A stretch of DNA of 64,000 nt from JAOUEA01 sp963790335. Its GTDB lineage: Bacteria > Actinomycetota > UBA4738 > HRBIN12. How positions within the stretch are numbered: position 1 is the stretch's first letter; each line of letters opens with the position of its first letter. The notes under the pieces are model-generated. The model made no database searches, was not told where the DNA came from, and saw nothing but the letters and a program-made list of their open reading frames with translations. Location of the stretch: assembly GCA_963790335.1 (NCBI GenBank), contig CAWBOB010000007.1, positions 496,001 through 560,000 on the forward strand, given 5' to 3'. The position numbers and the translations under genes are program-made. This document shows positions 1-10,127 of this stretch, one piece after another.

Positions 1-182
1 TCGAGCACCACGACGGCCGGCTCGAGCGTCCGGCATGCTTCGAGCAACGCGGCTTCGTCCCGGACCTCGGCGAGGACCTCGACGCCGGGTTCGGCGTCGC
101 ACGCGCGCCGAACGACCGCGCCGACGACCCCGTGGCTGGTCGCGATGATGACGGTGACGGGGGCGGGGCCGGAGGCCGCCAC
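1..182 (-). CDS. Response regulator receiver domain (partial, N-terminus only)
   Basis: The first 60 codons of a gene that runs off the left edge of the window. It starts with GTG one base after the stop codon of the LuxR gene at 184-852, so the two are almost certainly translated together. The visible part reads VTVIIATSHGVVGAVVRRA and ends at PAVVVL, the layout of a CheY-like receiver beta1-alpha1 through beta3, with the phospho-acceptor aspartate expected just outside the window. By analogy with its neighbour it is probably another NarL/LuxR-type regulator, but its output domain cannot be seen. Confidence 0.55.
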   Translation of the reverse strand, partial: MAASGPAPVTVIIATSHGVVGAVVRRACDAEPGVEVLAEVRDEAALLEACRTLEPAVVVL

Positions 183-183
183 C

Positions 184-852
184 TCAGCCTCGGACCGGGG
201 CGGCAGCGACCCCATGGCGCCAGGCGAGACGCACGGCCTCGACCTTGGAGTGCACGCCGAGCTTCGCGAGGATGTTCTTCACGTGGCTCTGCACCGTGAG
301 CGGGCTGATGCCGAGCGCTTCGGCGACGTCGGTCGTCGACGCGCCGGCCGCGAGCATGCGGAGCGTCTCCCGCTCCCGCGTGGTGAGTCTCCCGATCGCC
401 TGGGCGGCAGATCCCACCGAGATCGGGCCACCGGCGATCCGGTCGACCAGTCGCGACAGGTCGTCGGCGGGCAACACCAGCTCGCCCGCGAGCGCCCGCC
501 TGAAGACGTCGACGAGCGAACGGTCACGCACCGCCGGCACGACGCCGCTCGCCCCGGCGAACAGGGCGTCGGCGGCAACCGACGGGTCTGCGCGTTCGCT
601 CGCTGCCAGCACGCGCCCACGGCCGCCGTCACCGGCGATCGCGGTGATGATCTCGGCGCCGCGACCGTCGGCCCGATCGAGGTCGACGACGACGACGTCG
701 GCCAGGTCGCGGCCGAGCGCGTCGACGGCTCCGGAGGCCTGCGTCACCGGCTCGATCACGGCGACCGGTCCTCCCTTGGGAAGGGCGGCCTTGAGCGATC
801 TCGTGAGCCGCGGCGTCGACTCGACCACGAGTACACGGATTCGAGCGGTCAT
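184..852 (-). CDS. LuxR/NarL-family response regulator
   Basis: A 222-residue DNA-binding regulator. Residues 1-120 resemble a CheY-like receiver (beta1 IRVLVVEST, beta3 VVVVDLDR, where the aspartate of VDLD is the likely phosphorylation site). The acidic pair usually found after beta1 is missing, so phosphorylation may be atypical. Residues about 150-215 form a LuxR helix-turn-helix (LTTRERETLRMLAAG, then ISPLTVQSHVKNILAKLGV). ATG at 852 is chosen because the core begins there; a longer reading to 900 adds an unlikely tail. It is followed at one base by a second regulator and faces the DUF255 gene. No cognate kinase is visible. Confidence 0.8.
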   Translation of the reverse strand: MTARIRVLVVESTPRLTRSLKAALPKGGPVAVIEPVTQASGAVDALGRDLADVVVVDLDRADGRGAEIITAIAGDGGRGRVLAASERADPSVAADALFAGASGVVPAVRDRSLVDVFRRALAGELVLPADDLSRLVDRIAGGPISVGSAAQAIGRLTTRERETLRMLAAGASTTDVAEALGISPLTVQSHVKNILAKLGVHSKVEAVRLAWRHGVAAAPVRG

Positions 853-937
853 GCGCAGAACATCGGCATCGGCGCCGGGCCGCCTGAACCACCGGTGCAC
901 CGATGTCGCTCGTCACGTCGCCGCGCAGACTATGGAC

Positions 938-3035
938 ATGAGCGACGACGGATCACGATCTCACGGCGCCACGGAGGAGCCCCGCCCGCGGAACCGCCTC
1001 GCCGGCGAGGCCAGCCCCTACCTCTTGCAGCATGCGCATAACCCGGTGGACTGGTTCCCGTGGGGCGCCGAGGCACTCGCCAAGGCAGCCGACGAGGACA
1101 AGCCCATCTTCCTGTCGATCGGCTACGCCGCCTGTCACTGGTGCCACGTGATGGAGCGCGAATCGTTCGAGGACGAGGCGACCGCGGCGTTCATGAACGA
1201 GCGGTTCGTCTCGATCAAGGTCGACCGTGAGGAGCGACCCGATCTCGACGGCATCTACATGGACGCCGTCCAGGCGATGACCGGTCAGGGCGGCTGGCCC
1301 CTGTCGGCGTTCCTCACGCCCGCCGGCGAGCCGTTCTTCGCCGGCACGTACTTCCCGCCCGCGCCCCGCCACGGCATGCCGGCGTTCCGCGACGTGCTTC
1401 GCGGCGTCGCCGACGCCTGGAAGGAACGCCGCGACGACGTGGTCGGCCAGGGCGCGAAGATCGCCGAGATCATCGGGCGGGCCGCCCACGCGACACCCAC
1501 ATCGCGTGAGCTCGACGAGGCGCTCGCCGACGCGGCGGCGTCGTCGCTGCGGGCCTCGTTCGACCCTCGGTGGGGAGGGTTCGGAGCCGCGCCGAAGTTC
1601 CCGCAGCCGATGACGCTGGAGTTCCTGCTGCGGCGGGCGCTGCGTGGGTCGCTCGGCGCGCTCGAGATGGTCACGATCACCCTCGACCGCATGGCCGGCG
1701 GGGGCATGTACGACCAGCTCGGCGGCGGGTTCGCCCGATACTCGACCGACGAGCGATGGCACGTGCCCCACTTCGAGAAGATGCTCTACGACAACGCGCT
1801 CCTGCTGCAGCTCTACACGCGCGCGTGGCAGGTCACCGGTCACGACCGATATCGCGCGGTCGCGACCGAGACCGCCGGTTACCTGCTCCGGGAGATGCAG
1901 CACGCCGAGGGAGGCTTCTTCAGCTCACAGGACGCCGATTCCGAAGGCGTGGAAGGCAGGTTCTTCACCTGGTCCTGGGCGGAGCTCACGCACCTGGTGG
2001 ATGAGTCGGCGGCCCTCGCGCTCGGCGCGACACGCGAGGGCAACTGGGCGGGCGACGGCCACGGTGCGACCAACGTGCTCTGGCGCCCGCCCCCCGGCGA
2101 CGGGGACGCACGCGGTGCGGAGCTCGGGAACGACGAGCTCGACGAGGCGCGGGCCACGTTATTCGCAGCGCGTGAGTCCCGCGTGCGCCCGGCCACCGAC
2201 GACAAGGTGCTGGCCGCGTGGAACGGCATGGTCATCGGTGCCCTCGCCGAAGCAGGGCGAACGTTCGATGAGCCCGCGTACGTCGATGCCGCGGTGCGCG
2301 CCGCGACCTTCGTGCTCGAGGCCGTTCGTGACACCGATGGCCGGTTGCTCCGATCGTGGCGCGACGGCGTCACGGGTGGACCCGGCTTCCTCGACGATCA
2401 CGCCCTCATGGCATCGGCGTGCCTGACGCTCTACGAGACCACCTTCGACGTGGCCTGGTTCGAGCGCGCCCGTTCGCTCGCCGGCGAGATGCGGCGGCTG
2501 TTCACCGATCCCGCGGGGGGATTCTTCCAGACGGGCGCCGACGCCGAGGTGCTGCTGGTGCGTCCCAAGGAGCTCTACGACAACGCCACGCCGAGCGGAA
2601 GCTCGGTGGCGGCCGACACGCTGCTGCGGCTCGCCGCGTTCACCGGTGACGATTCCCTCTTCCAGGAGGCGATCGCAACCCTGAACGGCGTGGCCGACGG
2701 CATGGCTCGCGCTCCCGGAGCCTTCGGCTCATGCCCTCTGCGCGCTCGACCGGCTGGTCGGGCCTCGGCGCGAGGTCGCGATCGTCGGCGACCCCGGCGC
2801 CGACGACACCCGGGCGTTGTTGGCCGTCGCGAGCCTCGGCAGCTTCCGGCCGAACGGCGTGCTCGCGCTCGCCGCACCCGGCGACGACCGCGCGAGATCC
2901 GCGATCCCGCTCTTGCGCGACCGCGCGATGACCGCCGGCGCGGCCACGGCCTTCGTGTGTGAAGGCTTCGCGTGCCGGCTGCCCGTGACCGATCCTGCCG
3001 CGCTCGCCGCACAGCTCGACGACCTGGACGCCTGA
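938..3035 (+). CDS. DUF255 thioredoxin-domain protein (YyaL/SPATA20 family), frameshifted
   Basis: About 698 residues once one frameshift is removed. The N-terminal domain has the family signature SPYLLQHAHNPVDWFPW and a thioredoxin-like CHWCHVMERESF motif with a CxxC pair; the rest is an alpha/alpha-toroid related to N-acylglucosamine 2-epimerases. Family members are widespread and of unclear function. The reading frame breaks near 2735 in a CCC run; removing one C restores CALDRLVGPRREVAIVGD and the expected C-terminus ending DDLDA. ATG 938 lies 6 bases after CAGACT and probably starts a leaderless message; ATG 932 is the alternative. It converges on the propeller gene with 15 bases between stops. 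Confidence 0.8.
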
Positions 3036-3050
3036 GGAGCGCGACCGCGC

Positions 3051-4394
3051 TCAGCCGGCCGACATCGGCCCGCTCCACCACGAGACGGCTCGCTCGGTGC
3101 GGGCGAGATCCACCCACCGATGCACGAACACGTCGTCGGCGGCACCCTGCTCACCGAGCACCAGGTCGGCTGGCGAGTGACGCGAACGCGATCGCCGCGC
3201 CATTGCCGGTGATGGCCGCGTCGTAGCTCGCCCCGTCGGCCCAGCCTCCGTCGAGTATCGACCGAGATGCGGACGAGCGCCCTCGTCGCGACGCGGAACT
3301 CGAACAGGTCGCTCACACTGCCGTTCTCGTCGGTCACCACGTCGAGGTTGGTGGCCCGGGTCTGGAACACCACGTACGCGCCATCGTCGCTGATCGACGC
3401 ACCGAAGCTGTCGTCGTTGCCGTCGATCGTGCCGCGGCGCGAAGCCCGGAGCGTCGTGCCGTCGATGCGATTGCGAACGAACACGTCGCCCTTGTTGTTG
3501 TCGTCTCCGGGAACGAGGTTGGCGGCGAACGAGCTGAACACGACCGAGCGCCCGTCGGCCGAGATGTCCTCGAGCCCCGAACTGCTCCTGGCTTGGCGCT
3601 CGGTGTTGGACACCGAGACGCGGATCATCTTGCCCGTGGCGAGGGTCTTGAGGAAGACGTCACGGATGCCGTTCGTGTCACCGACCACGAGGTTCGAGGC
3701 GAGCGACGAGAGCGCCACGTGACCGCCCGTCGGCGCGATCGCCGCGTCGTAGCTGGCGTTGTTCGCCTGGCGCCCGTTGCCGTCGGTCGAGACCCGCGTC
3801 GTCACGCCCAGTGACCACATCGCGCACGAAGATGTCGGCGCGCCCGTTCGTGTCGTTGCCGACGAGGTTCGTCGCCCGTGACCCGAACGCGACCTTCGTG
3901 CCGGCGGCCGAGATCGTGGGCGCGAAGCTGTCGGCGTCGCCCTGTACGCCGGCGAGCCCGCGGCGCGACACCAGCGTGAGCGCGCCCGTCTGCGCATCGT
4001 AGAGCACGATGTCGCTCGCGAAGCCGTTCGCGTCGGCCGGGACCAGGTTGGTCGCCGTCGTCTCGAACACGACGAACCGTCCGTCCGCGGAGATGTCCAC
4101 ATCGGTCGACGGACCGTTGGCCGAGACGTCGCCGACCTTGGAGACGAGCCGGACGGTCGACGTCTGGGTGTCGGCCAGGAAGACGTCGGCGACGCCGTTC
4201 GTGTCGGCCGAGACGTCGCCGCCCAGCAGGTTCGACGCGTCCGAGACGAAGGCGACCCACCGTGCGTCGGCGGATACCGCCGGTGAGTAGCTCGCTCCGT
4301 CCGGCGGCGGTGGCTGGTCGGCGGCCGCCGGAGCCGTCGACACGAGCCCGCTGGCGATCGCGACGACAAGCAGTGATGTCAAGCGCAGGCGCAT
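3051..4394 (-). CDS. Exported TolB/PD40-type beta-propeller protein, multiply frameshifted
   Basis: About 446 residues after correction. A signal peptide (MRLRLTSLLVVAIASGLV, then an AxA site) precedes repeated blades containing the phrases ISADGRFVVFETTATNLV and SDIVLYDAQTG, typical of WD40-like PD40/TolB propellers. The frame breaks near 3808 (one extra G in GGG) and again near 3262 and 3165 (one extra C each); correcting them gives a continuous protein ending WWSGPMSAG. The propeller probably binds a partner or polysaccharide outside the membrane; no enzyme motif is visible. It is divergent from the glycosyltransferase at 4557, at the edge of the polysaccharide locus. Confidence 0.6.
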
Positions 4395-4556
4395 CGTGGT
4401 GCTCCCCTCCCTCGGTGTTCCCCTCGAGTGAGGCATCGGCTCCGCGCTCGCAAGAACTTGACAGCCCAACGACCCTTCCGGTGGGCTCACGCGCCTTAGG
4501 ACCAACGAGCCCGGTGGTTGTTGCCGGGTGCGAGCGCGCCCGATACTGACGGTCGC
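4395..4556. promoter_or_regulatory. Divergent intergenic region with leaderless promoter for the GT4 gene
   Basis: The 162 bases between the propeller gene and the glycosyltransferase hold GATACT at 4542-4547, a good -10 hexamer, ending 9 bases before the ATG at 4557 with no Shine-Dalgarno sequence, so the message is probably leaderless. A perfect TTGACA lies at 4458-4463 but has no -10 at the right distance, and AGCCCA/TGGGCT form an inverted repeat in the same stretch. Confidence 0.35.
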
Positions 4557-5735
4557 ATGCGCGTCCTCGTGGTGCACAACCGCTACCGGTCGGGCGACAC
4601 GTCGGGCGAGAACCGGGTGGTTCACGACGAGGCCGAGCTGCTGCGCTCCGCCGGTCACGACGTCACGACGTGGGAAGCCGAACCGCAGGTCGACACGCTC
4701 GGGGGGCAGCTGCGGGCGGCGACCGACGCCGTCTGGTCACGGCGGGCGGCCGCGCGGGTACGCACCGTCGTCGAGGAGCGCGGCATCGACGTCGTGCATG
4801 CCCACAACCTCTTCCCGTCGTTGTCGCCCGCCGTGTTGCGTGCGGCGCGCGATGCGGGAGCAGCCGTCGTCGTGACCCTGCACAACTATCGCTACCTCTG
4901 TCTGCCGGGCTCGTTGATCCGTGATGGCAAGGCCTGCGACGTGTGCGTCGGACGCGTGCCGTGGCGAGGTGTCGTGCACCGGTGCTACCGGGGGTCGGCG
5001 GCCGGCAGCGCTACGATCGCGACCTCGCTCACCCTGCATCGTGCGATGTCGTCGTTCGAAGCGGTCGCCCGGTTCGCGGCCGTGAGCGGCTTCATCCGCG
5101 ACACCTACGACCGGGTCGCGTTCGCGCCCGGCCGCATCGTGGTGAAACCGAACTTCGCGCCTCCCGCGGCGGTGCGTGAGCGGCCGGGCGACGGGTTCGT
5201 CTACCTCGGCCGGCTCGCCCCGGAGAAGGGGGTGGACATCCTGCTCGAGGCGTGGCGTGGCGCCGGAGGCGACCTGCAGCCCCTCACCATCGTCGGCGAC
5301 GGCCCGTCGGCCGCCGCGCTGCGAGCCGCCGCACCACCGGGCGTCCGCTTCCTCGGTGACGTGGCATCGGACGAGGTGCCGGCGCTCATCAGATCGGCCC
5401 GCGCGGTCATGATCCCGTCGCGATGGGAGGAAGCCGCGGTGCCGCGCGTCGCGCTGGAGGCGTACGCGTGCGGCGTGCCCGTCATCGCGAGCGACCGAGG
5501 GGCCTTGCCGGAAGGCGTGCTGGACGGCGAGACCGGCCTGGTCGTGCCGGCCGACGACGTTGCGGCCTGGCGTGACGCGGCCACGACGCTGACCGACGAC
5601 GGCACCGACGAGCGGCTCGGCAGAGCAGGGCACGCCCTCTGGCGTGAGCGCTACGGTCCCGAGGCGGGCCTCGCCGCCCTCGAGTCGCTCTACGACGACG
5701 CGGTGGATGCCTTGGGTCCGACCACCCGGTCGTGA
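4557..5735 (+). CDS. Glycosyltransferase family 4
   Basis: A 392-residue GT-B fold glycosyltransferase, which transfers a sugar from an activated donor to a growing glycan at the cytoplasmic membrane. The N-terminal acceptor domain starts MRVLVVHNRYRSGDTSGENR and contains the HAHNLFPSLSP motif; the C-terminal donor domain has FVYLGRLAPEKGVDILLEA and the EX7E region VPRVALEAYACGVPVIAS. It is the first gene of the polysaccharide locus on the plus strand. Its 3' end overlaps the convergent sulfotransferase by 46 bases. Donor and acceptor cannot be deduced. Confidence 0.9.
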   Translation: MRVLVVHNRYRSGDTSGENRVVHDEAELLRSAGHDVTTWEAEPQVDTLGGQLRAATDAVWSRRAAARVRTVVEERGIDVVHAHNLFPSLSPAVLRAARDAGAAVVVTLHNYRYLCLPGSLIRDGKACDVCVGRVPWRGVVHRCYRGSAAGSATIATSLTLHRAMSSFEAVARFAAVSGFIRDTYDRVAFAPGRIVVKPNFAPPAAVRERPGDGFVYLGRLAPEKGVDILLEAWRGAGGDLQPLTIVGDGPSAAALRAAAPPGVRFLGDVASDEVPALIRSARAVMIPSRWEEAAVPRVALEAYACGVPVIASDRGALPEGVLDGETGLVVPADDVAAWRDAATTLTDDGTDERLGRAGHALWRERYGPEAGLAALESLYDDAVDALGPTTRS

Positions 5736-6577
5736 ACCTTCCTCGGGAGCGTGTAGCTCAGATGCCCCCAGGCGCGATAGAGGCGGTTCAGGCGAAGGAA
5801 GCGCTCCCTCGCGGCCTCGAACCCGGGATCCTCGGCGATGAGGCGGTCCATGCGCTCGTTGGCCCACCGGTAGAGTTCGATGTCGTACCGGTTCTGGTCG
5901 CGGATCGCCTCGATCACGGCGGGGTCCGGCGCTGTGCGCGAGCGGGATGCGGCCACGTTGACCGGGATGTAGTAGGTGTTCGTCCACCCGAAGGTTCGCT
6001 GCAGGGCGACGAGCCCGTCGTCGAACCGTTCCACGAACCCGAGCCAGCGCACGCGCTCCTCGATGTGCGCCTTGGCCCGCTCGAGCATCGCGTCGTCGAC
6101 CTCACCGAACGCGGCGGTGCGGTCACCGGCCAGAGCTCGCACCTGACTGTTGTCGGCCTCGAGCGACACGCCGCTCCGCACGAATTCCTCGAGCGAGAGC
6201 TCGGCGCCGGCCACCTCGTCGAAGATGCGATGGCCGGGGCGGCGCAGGATGAACCCGTAGAGCGAGATCACGAGCTTCACCGGGTCTCGCAGCAGCGTGA
6301 CGTACGTGGAGGGCCGTGGCACGTGCTCGTGCAGCCCGTAGATCGTGTGCGCCATGATCAGCCGCGGCCGCGCCCGCTCGGTCTCGGGCATGGCGGCGAA
6401 CAGATCCGGCATGCCCTCGCGCCGCAGGCGGTACGTGGGATCCGGGATCTTCTGCGTGAGATCGAGCACCTGGCTCTGGGAGAACTGACGTCGAAGGATG
6501 CGCCGCATCGTGCTACCGGCCGTCTTCCCGATGTGCAGGAAGATGACCGTCGGGTCGCGCGGATCGGCTCTCGTCAT
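5690..6577 (-). CDS. Sulfotransferase (family 2 type)
   Basis: A 295-residue PAPS-dependent sulfotransferase candidate. The 5'-phosphosulfate loop is VIFLHIGKTAGSTMRRIL, and the 3'-phosphate region is YVTLLRDPVKLVISLYGF, both as in heparan-sulfate 2-O type enzymes. No transmembrane segment is evident, so it would act in the cytoplasm on a lipid-linked sugar or other glycan precursor. It is divergent from a second sulfotransferase at 6694, with only 116 bases between. The reading frame is intact. Confidence 0.8.
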   Translation of the reverse strand: MTRADPRDPTVIFLHIGKTAGSTMRRILRRQFSQSQVLDLTQKIPDPTYRLRREGMPDLFAAMPETERARPRLIMAHTIYGLHEHVPRPSTYVTLLRDPVKLVISLYGFILRRPGHRIFDEVAGAELSLEEFVRSGVSLEADNSQVRALAGDRTAAFGEVDDAMLERAKAHIEERVRWLGFVERFDDGLVALQRTFGWTNTYYIPVNVAASRSRTAPDPAVIEAIRDQNRYDIELYRWANERMDRLIAEDPGFEAARERFLRLNRLYRAWGHLSYTLPRKVHDRVVGPKASTASS

Positions 6578-6693
6578 GATTCGCAGTGGCTCCGGATGGG
6601 GAGGTCAGGCGATGCTAACAGCCACCTTCGCTCCAGCCGGCGAAGCGACCGCCGATATCGACCACACGCCCGATCGCCACGAGAGGAACCACG

Positions 6694-7680
6694 ATGACCG
6701 CCCCCGAGCCCGTCCGAGTGATCTGCATCGCAGCGACCGGTCAGAGTGGATCCACCCTGCTGGCGCGCATGCTCGGTGAGATCCCCGGTTACCGGGCGGT
6801 CGGCGAGGTCGGGCGCATCTGGGACAAGGGCGTCGACGAGCACATGGCCTGCAGCTGTGGCGAGCCGTTCGAGTCATGCGAGTTCTGGGGGGATGTGGGC
6901 GAGCGTGCCTTCGGCGGCTGGCACACGGTCGACGGGGCAGCGGCGGCACGCCTGCGCGGCGACCTGCAGCTGGCCGGCACACGCTTGCCGCACCCCGCCT
7001 CACTGCCGTTCCTGCAGCGCCCGGACCTGTGGCCGGGCTTCCGGGACAAGGTGCGGCGCTACGCCGATCTCATGGTGCCGGTGTATCGGGCGATGCACGA
7101 GATCACCGGGGGGGCCGTGCTCGTCGATTCGATGAAGGTGCCGGCCCACGTGTACTTCATGGCCCTGCAGGCGCCCGACCTCGAGGTGAAGGTCGCCCAT
7201 CACATCCGGGACAGCCGCGGGTTCGCCTACTCCAACACGAAATGGGTCGAGAAGCAGGGAGGCGAGCACCGCGGTGCCTTCCGAGGACGGCGCCCACCGT
7301 GGCGCTCGGCCGTCAAGTGGATGTGGTTCAACGAGGCGTTCGACCACCTGCAGCGCATCGGCGTGCCCTCGGCGGTGGTGCGGTACGAGGACCTCGTGCA
7401 CGACCCCGCTCCGCAGCTGCGCAAGGCGGCCGGGCTCTTCGGAGGCGGTGCGACCGAGCTGGGGTTCATCCACGACGACGGCGTCGACTTCTCACCCGGC
7501 CACATCTCGTCGGGAAGCCGGTGGCGCATGAGCTCGGGACGCATCCCGCTCCGCGAGGACATCGAGTGGGCCTCGAAGCTCAGTCCACGCGATCGCCGCA
7601 CCGTGACCACGATCACGCGGCCCCTGCTGCGGCGCTACGACTACCGCGTGGCGGGCCCGCTGCACGAGGCGCGCGCATGA
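6694..7680 (+). CDS. Sulfotransferase
   Basis: A 328-residue sulfotransferase. The PAPS-binding loop is CIAATGQSGSTLLARMLGE close to the N-terminus, and the region HHIRDSRGFAYSNTKW holds the Arg-Asp-Ser of the 3'-phosphate site. ATG 6694 sits after AGAGGAACC, a usable ribosome-binding site. Its stop overlaps the ATG of the next gene by four bases (ATGA), so the two are translationally coupled. It probably sulfates a sugar of the polysaccharide made by the surrounding genes; the substrate is not visible. Confidence 0.82.
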   Translation: MTAPEPVRVICIAATGQSGSTLLARMLGEIPGYRAVGEVGRIWDKGVDEHMACSCGEPFESCEFWGDVGERAFGGWHTVDGAAAARLRGDLQLAGTRLPHPASLPFLQRPDLWPGFRDKVRRYADLMVPVYRAMHEITGGAVLVDSMKVPAHVYFMALQAPDLEVKVAHHIRDSRGFAYSNTKWVEKQGGEHRGAFRGRRPPWRSAVKWMWFNEAFDHLQRIGVPSAVVRYEDLVHDPAPQLRKAAGLFGGGATELGFIHDDGVDFSPGHISSGSRWRMSSGRIPLREDIEWASKLSPRDRRTVTTITRPLLRRYDYRVAGPLHEARA

Positions 7681-8669
7681 GCGCCTCCTCGCTCCCGCGA
7701 GTGCTGTGTAGCTCCGTCATCCGCTCGGTGCATCAGGGCGAGAGCCACGGAGGGGTCTACCTGGTCGATCTCGGCGGCGGCACCGCCGAGCGCGTCATCG
7801 ATTGGTCCGACGACTCCATCGACTGGGAGGGCCGCGGTGGCGATCGCGGGCTGCGCGGCATCGCCTTCCACGCGGGACTCGTCTACCTTGCGGCGAGCGA
7901 CGAGGTGTTCGTGTACGACCGGGAGTTCCGCCAGCAGGGGTCGTTCCGCAACCGTTACCTGAAGCACTGCCACGAGATCAACGTGGCGGGCGATCACCTG
8001 TACCTGGCGTCGACGGGCTTCGACTCGGTGCTCGAGTACGACCTTGTCCGCCAGACGTTCTCGAGCGCGTGGATGCTCCGGTACGGACCGTCGGCGAAGT
8101 ACGTGAAGCGTCTGGGACGACGGCCCCGTCCGAGGTGGAAGGCGTACGATCCGGCGTCGGGCGGCGGTCCGGAACCCGCCGACACCACGCACATCAACAA
8201 CGTCTGGCCGCACGATGGCGCCGTCTTCGCCTGCGGTACCAGGCTCGGCACGATCTGGAAGATCGAACTCGGGGGGTCAGCGTCGCGGGCGACGGCGTTC
8301 GCCACCGTGCCGTTCGGCACCCACAACGCCCGCCCGTTCCGCGACGGGGTCCTGTTCAACCACACGGCGAGTGACCGCATCGTGTACGCCGACCGCTCGG
8401 GCTCGACCCGCTCTTCGTTGGCGCTTCCGGTCTACGCGGCCGAGGAGCTCGAGCACGCCGACCTTCCCGGCGACCTCGCCCGCCCCAACTTCGGCCGGGG
8501 CCTCACGGTGGTCGGCGACTCGACGGTGATCGGCGGGTCGTCACCGGCCACGATCACCGCGTTCGACCTCGACGCGCGCGAGCGCATGGCGTCGGTCAAC
8601 ATCACGATGGACGTGCGCAACGCCGTTCACGGGCTCGAGGTCTGGCCCTTCGACGGTCCGTCGGACTGA
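7677..8669 (+). CDS. Beta-propeller protein of unknown function coupled to a sulfotransferase
   Basis: A 330-residue protein with no signal peptide or membrane segment. Repeated short strands (HAGLVYLAASDEVFVYD, AGDHLYLASTGFDSVLEYD, TVVGDSTVIGGSSPATITAF) suggest a six- or seven-bladed propeller. Conserved-looking segments HCHEINVAGDHLYL and THINNVWPHDGAVFACG carry paired histidines that could bind metal or substrate. The start overlaps the stop of the upstream sulfotransferase, so they act in the same process, perhaps as a scaffold or a glycan-modifying partner. It is convergent with the flippase, overlapping by 43 bases. I do not recognise a named family with confidence. Confidence 0.65.
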   Translation: MSASSLPRVLCSSVIRSVHQGESHGGVYLVDLGGGTAERVIDWSDDSIDWEGRGGDRGLRGIAFHAGLVYLAASDEVFVYDREFRQQGSFRNRYLKHCHEINVAGDHLYLASTGFDSVLEYDLVRQTFSSAWMLRYGPSAKYVKRLGRRPRPRWKAYDPASGGGPEPADTTHINNVWPHDGAVFACGTRLGTIWKIELGGSASRATAFATVPFGTHNARPFRDGVLFNHTASDRIVYADRSGSTRSSLALPVYAAEELEHADLPGDLARPNFGRGLTVVGDSTVIGGSSPATITAFDLDARERMASVNITMDVRNAVHGLEVWPFDGPSD

Positions 8670-10127
8670 TCGCGACCCGGATCGCCGGGTGGCTCGACGA
8701 GCACCTCCGCTACCGCCCCGGCGGCGTCCTCGGCCGCTTCCCCACGCCGTCCGTGCGGGCGCAGGTACCGGTAGAGCTCCCTCGGATCCAGATGCAGCGG
8801 GGTCCAGATGCCGAGCCGTCGCTTGACGAGCGTCAGCTGCATCGTGTTCTGCAGCACCTGCGACCCGGCGGTCACACACGCGATGCCGACGGCGCCGAAG
8901 AGCGAGGCGGCCACGATGCCTCCCGTCACGCTCACGGTGCCGGAGATGAGGGTGATCGCCATCATCGCCCGCTGATGTCCGGTCATCATGAGCGTCACGC
9001 CCGCCGAGCCCGCCCACACGGCGTACAGACGACCACACGACAGGATCGCCAGCACCGGGTAGGCCTGGCGGAACTCCGGCCCGTAGAAGGTGCCGAGGAT
9101 CCACGATCCGCCGAGGAGGAACAGCACGAGCACGCCCAGCGCCGGCAGGCCCGCGAGCGACGCGCCGGCTCGTAGCGCCTGCTCGAGCTGGCGCATCTTG
9201 CCCTGGGCATGCAGCTCCGCGATGATCGGCGGGATCACCCCCGAGAAGATGACGAACGGGCGCCACCACGAACGTGACGAGGCGTGCCGCCACACCGTAC
9301 CGGCCCACCACGCTCGACGGTTCGAACGCGTTGAGGATCAGCAGGTCGACGCCGGCACCGAGCATGAGGATGGCGAGGTTCGTGACCCAGAGCGGGCGGG
9401 CGACGGCGAACATCTCCGCCCGCGATACCTCGCCTCGCTCGCCAAGGCCTCGCAGCAGCCGGAACATCAAGAGCAGCGCGACCCCGACGGCGAGTGCGAC
9501 CCCCGAGGCGGTGAGCGCGGCGAGGAACGCGGGGCCCACGTCGGCGCCCACCGCCCACACGATGCCGAACGCGATCGAGGAGACGGCGTTCGTGAAGACC
9601 TGGTCGAGCATCGTGGCCGATCCGAACCGCTGGAGCCCACGGAAGGACTCGACGAGCAGTCCCTGCAACGCCAGCGCCACCGTCCAGCCCGCCACGACGG
9701 GCATCATCGACGCGAGCTGCGGTGAGTCGAAGACCTGCTCGGCAAGCACACGCCCGAGCCCCAGGGCGACGATCGCAGCCACGCGACGGCGCCGATCGCT
9801 CCGTACCGAAGCGCCATGCCGATCGACGGCGCGTGCCCGCCCGTGCTGACCCGCGCCCATCGCCGAGGCCGCGAACCGCACGGTGGCCCGGTCGAGACCG
9901 AGCTGGGCGACCGCTCCCCCGAGGAACGCCATCGTCGCAGCCGACAAGTAGTCGCCGAGCTCCGCCTGGGTGAGGATGCGGGCCGCGAGCACGCTCACGA
10001 CGACGCCGAGCACCATCGTTCCGACGCGTGCTCCGAAGACCCACGCGGATCCCTGCACGAGCCGGCGACGCACCGAGCGCAGGGTGAACGCGGGTGCGCC
10101 GCTCGGTCCGCCGCTACCAGTCGTCAT
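8627..10127 (-). CDS. Polysaccharide flippase (Wzx/MurJ-like superfamily), frameshifted
   Basis: About 499 residues after correction. It is a multi-pass membrane protein of the MOP exporter superfamily, expected to flip lipid-linked repeat units across the membrane. The N-terminal half begins MTTGSGGPSG and has the typical GSAWVFGARVGTMVLGVVVS helix; the C-terminal half continues FVIFSGVIPPIIAELHAQGK. The frame breaks near 9262 (an extra C in CCC) and twice in compensating fashion near 9780-9825. Its start overlaps the stop of the upstream sulfotransferase by 14 bases, indicating one operon. Confidence 0.75.

Noticed and set aside
245..931. Long plus-strand open frame before the DUF255 gene
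   Set aside because: It is antisense to the LuxR regulator, with high-GC composition typical of shadow frames; only the part from 938 shows family motifs.
9090..9725. Plus-strand frame opposite the flippase
   Set aside because: Arg/His/Pro-rich shadow of the flippase with no motif or ribosome site.
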